From contig JBKBLE010000034.1 of the NCBI GenBank assembly GCA_046296655.1, positions 1-18,762 of the forward strand: a DNA stretch of 18,762 bases, in the 5' to 3' direction. The stretch comes from Cloacibacterium sp046296655. Lineage in GTDB: Bacteria > Bacteroidota > Bacteroidia > Flavobacteriales > Weeksellaceae. Positions 8,172-14,325 of the stretch are shown one piece after another; positions within the stretch are counted from its first letter, which is position 1, and every line of letters starts with the position of its first letter. The notes under the pieces are model-generated. The model made no database searches, was not told the DNA's origin, and saw only the letters and a program-made list of their open reading frames with translations. Made by a program: the position numbers and the translations under genes.

Positions 8172-8238
8172 TATTTCGCCTTTTTTTGTCTTTTTTGAGA
8201 CATTTGTTCGAATCTTGTTCGAATCAAGTTCGAATCAG
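8151..8238 (-). repeat. Array of eight 11-nt units, GATTCGAAC words
   Basis: On the minus strand the segment divides exactly into eight 11-mers: CTGATTCGAAC, TTGATTCGAAC, AAGATTCGAAC, AAATGTCTCAA, AAAAGACAAAA, AAAGGCGAAAT, AATTACGCTAA, TTGATGCGTAA. The first three share GATTCGAAC and the last two share an ACGC/GCGT core. A minus-strand frame open from 8293 to a TAA at 8171 (40 codons, ending RFEQMSQKRQKKAK) runs through it and may be the tail of a lost gene. Confidence 0.5.
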
Positions 8239-8412
8239 CTTCGGAAAAAGGGTACTTTTTGCGAACAAAACTCGAGTTTGACTGCCACTTGATTCAACTC
8301 AAACCCTTATTTGTTTTATTCAAAATGCCATATAAAGTTCTGGGTATAATAAGAAGCAAGTATTTTGCCTTTGTCCTGCAAGTAAAGAACAAGCAGACAT
8401 TAACTACCCTTT

Positions 8413-8456
8413 CCTTATACATTCCTTTGACTTTCCTTTGACATTGCTTTGGGTAG
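8413..8456 (-). repeat. Array of four 11-nt units, GTCAAAGG words
   Basis: On the minus strand the units are CTACCCAAAGC, AATGTCAAAGG, AAAGTCAAAGG and AATGTATAAGG, each exactly 11 nt. CTACCC at 8404-8409 and GGGTAG at 8451-8456 form an inverted repeat bracketing the array. The period equals that of the arrays at 8151 and in the 13.9 kb spacer. Confidence 0.45.
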
Positions 8457-8478
8457 GGTTAAGATTTTTTAATAAGCT

Positions 8479-8509
8479 TTTGAGCATCAAGAATACTTTT
8501 GTATATTTG
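8479..8509 (+). promoter_or_regulatory. Promoter TTTG-N19-TATATTTG
   Basis: TTTG (8479-8482) and TATATTTG (8502-8509) are separated by 19 bases, a full match to the Bacteroidota -33/-7 promoter pattern. It is the best promoter in the window. It points toward the island, but no clear gene follows directly; the nearest plus-strand frame begins at GTG 8655. Confidence 0.6.
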
Positions 8510-8522
8510 GTGATGGGCAAAA

Positions 8523-8555
8523 TCCCTAGAACGGAAGTAAACTTCCTTCTCGGGA
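8523..8555 (+). ncRNA. Long hairpin at the 5' end of the 8479 promoter's RNA
   Basis: TCCC (8523-8526) pairs with GGGA (8552-8555), AGAA with TTCT, and GGAAGT with ACTTCC around AA, with one mismatch and one bulge. It begins 14 bases after the -7 box, so it would be the very 5' end of the transcript. It could be a structured leader, a small RNA, or a stability element. No T-run follows. Confidence 0.3.
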
Positions 8556-8760
8556 CTTCGCAAATCCGCCGAATCGTTGGCAGCAAGTGTAAAGGACGAC
8601 CCGACAACAATAAACAGACGACTAAGAACAAGAAAAAGTAAACCATTTTGACAGGTGACCAAAGACATAGAAACGATATTACAAACGGACAGCATCTTAA
8701 CCTACATGCTGACCGACCCTATGTTTTTTTATTTTTTTCCCATTGCACATTTTTTAAAAA

Positions 8761-8794
8761 CAAATGCGAAGCATTCACGAGCACCGCTAAAAAG
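8761..8794 (+). repeat. Dispersed hairpin repeat, copy 1
   Basis: CAAATGCGAAGCATTCACGA followed by GCACC is shared with the copy at 8875. AATGC-GAA-GCATT forms a tight 5-bp hairpin with a 3-nt loop. This copy diverges after the first 20 bases. Confidence 0.6.
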
Positions 8795-8829
8795 AAAACT
8801 AAACAAGCGAGTAATTTTAGCCAGCCGCA

Positions 8830-8844
8830 CAAATGGCACATTTG
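8830..8844. repeat. Small hairpin CAAATG-GCA-CATTTG
   Basis: A perfect 6-bp stem with a 3-nt loop lies between the two dispersed-repeat copies and has the same stem/loop size class. GCCGCACAA just before it recurs at 18187-18195 in the right flank. Confidence 0.4.
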
Positions 8845-8874
8845 GCTTTGCCCAACCCGCAAGCCGACCCTTCG

Positions 8875-8908
8875 CAAATGCGAAGCATTCACGAACACCA
8901 TAAAAACA
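8875..8908 (+). repeat. Dispersed hairpin repeat, copy 2 (left flank of island)
   Basis: It shares CAAATGCGAAGCATTCACGA and the following AC with the reverse complement of 18149-18182, and the match continues through CCAT and AAAAAC with one mismatch and one indel. The two copies therefore flank the defence operon in inverted orientation. Confidence 0.65.
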
Positions 8909-8980
8909 TATAATCCGTGAGTAAAACCAAAAGAGCCACTTTTTTGCCACTGCACGGACGACAGAACTAAAAATAAATTG

Positions 8981-8988
8981 TAATTTTG
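8981..8988 (+). promoter_or_regulatory. -7 box TAATTTTG of the defence operon
   Basis: TAATTTTG matches TAnnTTTG and ends 28 bases before the ATG of the XRE gene. No TTTG lies 17-23 bases upstream, so it may be weak or need activation. It is the most likely promoter for the whole operon. Confidence 0.45.
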
Positions 8989-9016
8989 ACGAATTAGTCC
9001 AAACAATAACGACAAG

Positions 9017-9295
9017 ATGAATTCTTTTGGAGAATATTTGCGAAACAGACGAGAACAACTAGGACTTCCATTAAGGAAAGTAGCAGCCGAACTCGACATT
9101 GACACTTCTATTCTAAGCAAAATTGAACGCAATGAAAGAGTGGCGACAAAGGAAATGTTGCCGACATTAGCTAAGACTTTAGAAGTTCAAGAAAAAGAAA
9201 TACAAATTGAGTTTATCCAGTCGACTGTTTTATCAGAACTCGGAGACTTGGAGTTTTTGACTGATGGACTTAAAAATGTATTGAAGAAAATATGA
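9017..9295 (+). CDS. XRE-family (HTH_3) transcriptional regulator
   Basis: The 92-aa protein is almost entirely a Cro/CI-type helix-turn-helix domain (about residues 3-62: FGEYLRNRREQLGLPLRKVAAELDI... ILSKIERNER), followed by a short C-terminal tail (about 65-92) with no recognisable second domain. Its size is that of restriction-modification controller proteins. Its TGA overlaps the next ATG (ATGA), so the helicase is translationally coupled to it. It probably represses or times expression of the operon. I could not see an obvious palindromic operator in the 60 bases upstream. Confidence 0.85.
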   Translation: MNSFGEYLRNRREQLGLPLRKVAAELDIDTSILSKIERNERVATKEMLPTLAKTLEVQEKEIQIEFIQSTVLSELGDLEFLTDGLKNVLKKI

Positions 9296-12200
9296 GCACG
9301 AAATTTTTCACAAACGAAGAGCAAAATACACTTCTAAAAAAAATAGAAGGTATTTTCAAACATAAAAACATCCATTTCTTAGATGCTTTGGTTGGATATT
9401 TTCGAGCATCAGGATATTTCCAAATCCGTGAATTTGTTGAGAGTGCTCAAGAAATAAGAATTCTTGTAGGTATCAACATAGACTCACTCATTTATCAAGC
9501 CAATCAGCAAGGAGTCTTATTTGACGGTGATGCTGAAAAAGCTCAAGAAGAATTTTTCCAAGAAATTAAAAAGAATATTCAAGAAGCAGAATACGATAAA
9601 ACTGTTGAAGGTGGAATGTTGCAATTGATTAAAGACATCACCACTGGTAAAGTAAAAATCAAAATTCACCCTAAACAAAACATACACGCTAAGATTTATA
9701 TTTTTCGAGAGAAAGAAAAGCACGACCACGGTTATGGCTCTGTAATTACTGGTTCTAGTAACCTTACAGATGCAGGTCTTTCAAAAAATTTCGAATTCAA
9801 TGTGGAATTAAGAGACAATTCCGATATTGATTTTGCAACACAAACTTTTGAAAAGCTTTGGGAAGAAGCTGTTCCAGTTGATATGGACAGCATTGAAAAA
9901 CTTCAAAAGGAAACCTATCTAAACGACAATTATACACCTTATGAAGTGTATTTGAAATTTTTGATTGAATACTTCGGGAAAAGTATTGAGTTTGACCCTA
10001 ACTCTATTTCAGACTTACCAAAAGGTTTCAAAAGATTATCGTATCAAGTGGATGCCGTTAATGACGGCTTTTCCAAAATGATGAAACACAATGGTTTTTT
10101 CTTGTCGGATGTTGTAGGACTTGGGAAGACCATTGTTTCAACCCTAATTGCTAAGAAATATTTTTATACCAATGGCTTTCCAGAGCATCGGTCCCGAACG
10201 CTAATCATCGTACCACCAGCATTAAAGGATAATTGGATTGAAACCATTGAAAAGTTCAACCTAGACAATGTGAAAATCATAACGAATGGAAGTTTGCATA
10301 AAATCAATGATGCGACCATTTATGATTTAATCATTGTGGATGAAGCCCATAAATTCCGTTCGGATACTGCGGGAATGTACAATGACTTACAGAAGATTTG
10401 TAAAACGCCTACTAGACGTGTTTTACCTGACGGACAGACTGTACCTAAAAGAGTAATCTTAATATCTGCAACACCATTAAATAACAAACCAGAAGACATT
10501 GCCAACCAAATCTATTTATTCCAAGACAGTAAAGAATCTACCTTAGAAGTGGGTAATCTTCAACACTTTTTTAGACAACAGATTGATGCTTACAAAAAAC
10601 TAAAAGACGAAACAGATATTGCCAAAGTTCAAGCTGGGGTAAAGAAAATTTATGAAAAGATTAGAACAAAGGTGATTGAGCCGCTAATAGTGCGTAGAAC
10701 GAGGACGGACTTAATGGCTCACGACTTGTACGCAAAAGATTTGGAAAAACAGGGTATTAAATTTCCTATAGTAAGGCAGCCTAAAAAAATATTGTATGTG
10801 CTTGAACCACACTTGGAAGAATTGTATGACAAAACCATTCACGTTTTAAGTCACGAGACGCAAGGGTTAAAATACAATCGTTATCGTGCTATCGGGTTTT
10901 TGAAACCGCACAAAAAGAATAAATACAAACAAGCGGATATGATCTCGGCTCAATTAGCTAAGATTATGAAAACGCTTTTGGTTAAAAGGATTGACAGTAG
11001 TTTCTATGCTTTCAAGCAATCGCTTTTCCGTTTTATGAAAGCCACAGAAGCAATGGTAACAATGTTTGAAAATGGTCGCATTTTCATTGCTCCCAATTTG
11101 CCAGTTTCGGATATGATTAACGAAGGCAAAGAGGAAGAATTAATGGATTTAGTTTTGGAGAAGTCTATTGAAGACCCAACTATTGACATCTGCGAACCGG
11201 ATGACTTTGAATATGATTTCTTACCGGGACTACAACACGATTTAAAATTACTTAAAGAATTAAGTGCGGAATGGGAAAAAATCAACGAAGACCCTAAGTT
11301 GGATGTGTTTGTTGATTATTTAAACAACACCCTTTTGAGTAAATCCATAAATCCTGAATCCAAATTAGTCGTATTCTCTGAAAGTAAGGAAACAACCGCT
11401 TATTTAGAAAAAGAACTACCTAAATATATTTCAGCGAAAATTTTATCGGTCGATAGTAAAACCAGAAAAGATAGAATGCCTATCGTTCGTAAAAACTTTG
11501 ATGCTAATTTACCAAAAGCCGAACAAGAGGACAATTACAGCATCATCCTTACTACCGAGGTTTTGGCAGAAGGTATCAACCTGCACCGGTCTAATGTGAT
11601 TGTAAATTATGATACTCCGTGGAACTCTACCCGCTTGATGCAAAGGATTGGACGTGTGAACAGGATTGGCTCAACAGCAGATGAAGTACACGTTTACAAT
11701 TTCTACCCAACGGCGAAAGTCAATAACGACATTGAATTGGAGAAAAAGGCAATTATGAAATTGCAATCTTTTCACGCAGCACTGGGGGAAGACAGTCAGA
11801 TTTATTCTCCTGATGAAGAAACAGAATCTTTCGGTCTTTTTGATAAAGAAATCGAAGAAGAAAAAGATGAAAAATTGGCTTACTTGATGATGATTCGAGA
11901 CATCAAGGAAAAAACGCCAGGACTGTTTAAGCAAATCAAAAATATGCCTTTGCGTTCCCGAGTGGGAAGAAAAAAGAAAGAGCTGAACCAAAGTACCATT
12001 TGCTACATTAAAGACAGCAAACGTGATGCTTTTATTTTGGTAAAAGACAATGAAGAAACTGAAGAGCTAACCTTTTTGGAAACGGTAAAAATATTTGAAG
12101 CAGATGTGTTGGAAAAAGCCATTCCATTACATTCAAAACACCACGAACAAGTTCAAGCAGGTATTTTGTTGTTTTCTGATTTATTGGAAAAGGAAAAAGC

Positions 12201-12555
12201 CAAAGACAAAAAGATAGATACGACACAAGGACCCAATGAGAAAAAAGCAAATGCTTATTTAGACGCTATGCTCAATCTTCCGTTGGTGAATGAAGAAGAA
12301 AGAGCTTTAATTATCAAAGCTAAAGATGCTTTGCGTCAAGGTCGTTTTCAAAACTTACAAAGAGACATCAATAAGTTTCAGAGGTCTCTGAAAAAATCTC
12401 CATTAAAACCGGCAGTCGTTTTGGAAAAGGTGATTGAGATTTTAAAAAGTTATCCTCTACTGATTGAAGAAGCCGAACAGACTATAGAGAAAAAGATTGT
12501 TAGGGTAAAAACCTTAGATCCTGAAATTATTATCACTGAAAGTTTTAGCGAATGA
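9292..12555 (+). CDS. PLD-nuclease/SNF2-type DNA helicase fusion
   Basis: The 1087-aa protein has an N-terminal phospholipase D-like domain (about 25-200) with one HxK motif (His132-Ala-Lys134) and the downstream GSSN (154-157) followed by NFEFNVEL. One half-site suggests dimerisation for catalysis. The SF2/SNF2 helicase follows: Walker A VGLGKT (275-280, Lys279), DEAH (350-353), SAT motif III (392-394), then motifs V-VI LAEGINLHRS... QRIGRVNRIG (Gln784, Arg788, Arg791). The roughly 250-residue C-terminal region is unassigned. PLD-SNF2 proteins occur in R-M-like defence loci. By inference this is the translocase/nuclease that attacks foreign DNA. It overlaps both neighbours by 4 bases. Confidence 0.88.
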   Translation: MSTKFFTNEEQNTLLKKIEGIFKHKNIHFLDALVGYFRASGYFQIREFVESAQEIRILVGINIDSLIYQANQQGVLFDGDAEKAQEEFFQEIKKNIQEAEYDKTVEGGMLQLIKDITTGKVKIKIHPKQNIHAKIYIFREKEKHDHGYGSVITGSSNLTDAGLSKNFEFNVELRDNSDIDFATQTFEKLWEEAVPVDMDSIEKLQKETYLNDNYTPYEVYLKFLIEYFGKSIEFDPNSISDLPKGFKRLSYQVDAVNDGFSKMMKHNGFFLSDVVGLGKTIVSTLIAKKYFYTNGFPEHRSRTLIIVPPALKDNWIETIEKFNLDNVKIITNGSLHKINDATIYDLIIVDEAHKFRSDTAGMYNDLQKICKTPTRRVLPDGQTVPKRVILISATPLNNKPEDIANQIYLFQDSKESTLEVGNLQHFFRQQIDAYKKLKDETDIAKVQAGVKKIYEKIRTKVIEPLIVRRTRTDLMAHDLYAKDLEKQGIKFPIVRQPKKILYVLEPHLEELYDKTIHVLSHETQGLKYNRYRAIGFLKPHKKNKYKQADMISAQLAKIMKTLLVKRIDSSFYAFKQSLFRFMKATEAMVTMFENGRIFIAPNLPVSDMINEGKEEELMDLVLEKSIEDPTIDICEPDDFEYDFLPGLQHDLKLLKELSAEWEKINEDPKLDVFVDYLNNTLLSKSINPESKLVVFSESKETTAYLEKELPKYISAKILSVDSKTRKDRMPIVRKNFDANLPKAEQEDNYSIILTTEVLAEGINLHRSNVIVNYDTPWNSTRLMQRIGRVNRIGSTADEVHVYNFYPTAKVNNDIELEKKAIMKLQSFHAALGEDSQIYSPDEETESFGLFDKEIEEEKDEKLAYLMMIRDIKEKTPGLFKQIKNMPLRSRVGRKKKELNQSTICYIKDSKRDAFILVKDNEETEELTFLETVKIFEADVLEKAIPLHSKHHEQVQAGILLFSDLLEKEKAKDKKIDTTQGPNEKKANAYLDAMLNLPLVNEEERALIIKAKDALRQGRFQNLQRDINKFQRSLKKSPLKPAVVLEKVIEILKSYPLLIEEAEQTIEKKIVRVKTLDPEIIITESFSE

Positions 12556-13898
12556 GTCAATACAGCAAGGAACATCAAAATATAGAGTGGAAAGAGTCTT
12601 GGCACAATGACTATTTCAAATGGATTTGTGGTTTTGCGAATGCTCAAGGTGGTACTTTGTATATCGGTATTGATGACAAGGGCAACACCAAACATTTGGA
12701 TAATGCCAAAAAACTTTTGGAAGACTTGCCTAATCAGGTTAGGGATCTTTTAGGTTTGATGGTAGATGTGAACTTGCATACAAAAAACGGAGACGATTAT
12801 TTGGAAATTGTGGTAGAGCCATACCCTTTCCCTATCAGTTTAAGAGGTAAATATTATTACCGGACTGGTAGCACTTTGCAGGAACTAAAAGGTGCAGCTT
12901 TGACGAAATTCTTATTGCAACGACAAGGCAAAAAATGGGATGGCGTCCCAGTTCCCAATGTTACTGTGGGCGACTTGAAAAATGAAACCTTTGATTTTTT
13001 CCGCAAGAAAGCCACAAAAAGCAAACGATTAGAACCTGAAGATTTGGAGGGAACCAATCAAGAACTATTAGAAAGCCTCCAATTGTATTTAGAAGAAGAA
13101 AAAATGCTCAAGCGAGCCGCTGTTTTACTTTTTCATCCAAAACCTGAAAAGTATGTAACAGGAGCGTTCATCAAAATTGGCTACTTTGAAAACGAAGCAG
13201 ACTTGATGTATCAAGATGAAGCTCACGGCAATTTGTTTGAGCAGATTGAGAAAACTATGGATTTGCTTTTTACCAAATACATCAAAGCATTGATAAGCTA
13301 TGAGGGTATTTCGAGGGTAGAGACTTACGAATATCCAAGAGAAGCAATCAGAGAGGCTTTATTGAATGCAGTGGCTCACAAAGATTATTCGGGTGGTGCG
13401 CCTATCCAAATCAAAGTTTTCAAAGACCGAATAATGATTTGGAACGATGGACAATTACCCGATAATTGGACTGTAAGCAATCTTTTAAACAAACACGCTT
13501 CAAAACCATACAATCCTGATATTGCCAATACTCTTTTTAGAAGTGGCTACATTGAATCTTGGGGTAGAGGCATTGAAAAAATGATAAATTATTGTTTGGA
13601 AACTGGAATTCCTGTACCTAATTACTCTTTTGAAGGTTCTGATTTCTTGGTTGAGTTCAGAAAAGATATTTATAATAAGGAGTATTTAACGAGTTTGGGC
13701 TTGAATGAAAGGCAAATCAAAGCGGTGCTTTTTGTGAAAGAGATTGGGAAGATTACAAACAGTGATTATCAGCAATTGAATGAAATATCAAAACGGACTG
13801 CTACAAATGAATTAACTGAACTAGTTGAAAAATATGCACTATTGAATCGAAGAGGAACATCTGGTTCTAATATATTTTATAATCTAGTGGGGCAATAG
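12552..13898 (+). CDS. Schlafen AlbA_2 / GHKL ATP-binding / winged-helix protein
   Basis: The 448-aa product has the COG2865 layout. An AlbA_2 domain (about 1-125) shows IEWKES (11-16), FANAQGGTLYIGIDD (28-42) and YYYRTGSTLQEL. A HATPase_c_4 (GHKL-type) domain (about 262-345) shows the N-box REALLNAVAHKDY (267-279; Glu268, Asn272), the WNDGQLP motif (297-303) and SWGRGIE. A C-terminal winged helix (about 384-445) follows. The family is often found beside restriction-modification genes and is usually called a transcriptional regulator; nuclease or sensor roles have been suggested for AlbA_2 domains. The ATG overlaps the helicase stop. The stop TAG falls inside the first copies of a TGGGGCA word array. 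Confidence 0.85.
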   Translation: MSQYSKEHQNIEWKESWHNDYFKWICGFANAQGGTLYIGIDDKGNTKHLDNAKKLLEDLPNQVRDLLGLMVDVNLHTKNGDDYLEIVVEPYPFPISLRGKYYYRTGSTLQELKGAALTKFLLQRQGKKWDGVPVPNVTVGDLKNETFDFFRKKATKSKRLEPEDLEGTNQELLESLQLYLEEEKMLKRAAVLLFHPKPEKYVTGAFIKIGYFENEADLMYQDEAHGNLFEQIEKTMDLLFTKYIKALISYEGISRVETYEYPREAIREALLNAVAHKDYSGGAPIQIKVFKDRIMIWNDGQLPDNWTVSNLLNKHASKPYNPDIANTLFRSGYIESWGRGIEKMINYCLETGIPVPNYSFEGSDFLVEFRKDIYNKEYLTSLGLNERQIKAVLFVKEIGKITNSDYQQLNEISKRTATNELTELVEKYALLNRRGTSGSNIFYNLVGQ

Positions 13899-14310
13899 TG
13901 GGGCAAGTGGGGCAATAATGGGGCATAAAACAACCAAATGAGGCAAAAATGAGGCAAAAACAAATTAATCGATATAAATGCATTAAACAGAATACGCAAT
14001 TAAATTGCCGATATACTCGTGTTTTTGCCGATAAATTGCCGATAACAACTAATGGAACATTGTCCGATATGTCCGATAAATGAAATTTTGCAAAATGAAC
14101 CAAAGTGGGGCCAAATGCAGAATAGTGGGGCCAAAGTTGAGCCAAATGAACCAAAAATGAAACGAAAAAAAGATTAAACAATGGAATCACTAAGGGCTCA
14201 AATAAAATCAATAACGCTTGCTGAACAGGAAGCAAGTCTTGTTTATCAACGATTTACAACTTTTCAAAAGGACTCACTAAGGACTCAATTCATAAAAAGT
14301 AAAGGACTCA
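13888..14310 (+). repeat. Word-array spacer with 9/11-nt spacing
   Basis: Successive families of short words fill the gap: TGGGGCA at 13888, 13899, 13908, 13919; TGAGGCA at 13939, 13950; TGCCGATA at 14006, 14026, 14037; TGTCCGATA at 14061, 14070; TGAACCAAA at 14096, 14147; TGGGGCCAAA at 14106, 14126; TGAGCCAAA at 14138; GGACTCA at 14270, 14281, 14304. Neighbouring copies are mostly 9, 11 or about 20 bases apart, close to one or two helical turns. Spacers are A/T-rich. Copies change reading frame, so this is not an ordinary protein repeat. Confidence 0.6.
13949..14083 (+). other. Small open frame in the word-array spacer
   Basis: ATG 13949 opens a 44-codon frame (MRQKQINRYKC... ending SDMSDK) that stops at TGA 14081-14083, overlapping another ATG as ATGA. 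The next frame, 14080-14160 (26 codons), ends in a second ATGA overlap at 14157. Composition is basic and shaped by the repeats. It may serve only to hand ribosomes on; I do not claim a functional protein. Confidence 0.2.
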
Positions 14311-14315
14311 AATAA
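14181..14315 (+). CDS. Possible 44-aa small protein before the methyltransferase
   Basis: ATG 14181 to TAA 14315 encodes MESLRAQIKSITLAEQEASL... ending RTQFIKSKGLK, a plausible basic, mostly helical peptide, ending 10 bases before the methyltransferase ATG. The same bases hold three GGACTCA words, so the coding look may be partly incidental. The spacing fits translational coupling to the methyltransferase. No family is recognised. Confidence 0.3.
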   Translation: MESLRAQIKSITLAEQEASLVYQRFTTFQKDSLRTQFIKSKGLK

Positions 14316-14325
14316 TTTTTTAACA

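Larger units (their letters stand above)
8655..8903 (+). other. Possible truncated reading frame
   Basis: A GTG-started frame of 82 codons begins MTKDIETILQTDSILTYM, which reads like the start of a real protein. From about codon 36 it runs into the dispersed hairpin repeat and loses protein-like character. It may be the 5' end of a gene cut by the repeat region. I do not recognise a family, and it may be chance. Confidence 0.2.
8026..9016. other. Gene-poor left flank of the accessory island
   Basis: About 1 kb with no convincing complete gene separates the housekeeping block from the defence operon. It contains an 88-base array of 11-nt words (8151-8238), a second 11-nt array (8413-8456), a promoter plus long hairpin (8479-8555), a possible truncated frame from 8655, and two copies of a dispersed hairpin repeat (8761 and 8875). 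The make-up suggests repeated insertion and decay. Confidence 0.55.

Noticed and set aside
8206..8236. GTTCGAATC three times, identical to the T-arm of many tRNAs
   Set aside because: No acceptor stem, D-arm or anticodon arm can be built around any copy; the 11-nt tandem spacing explains the motif better.
8404..8646. Minus-strand frames of 78-80 codons (8404-8646, 8459-8695)
   Set aside because: They run antisense through the promoter and hairpin and overlap each other in different frames; no family is recognised.
13867..14235. Minus-strand frame of 122 codons opposite the spacer
   Set aside because: It is antisense to the word arrays, its composition mirrors the repeats, and it overlaps the AlbA_2 3' end; no protein-like domain is visible.
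13888..14310. CRISPR-like array
   Set aside because: Repeats are 7-10 nt and spacers of only 1-15 nt, with changing words; no cas genes are present.
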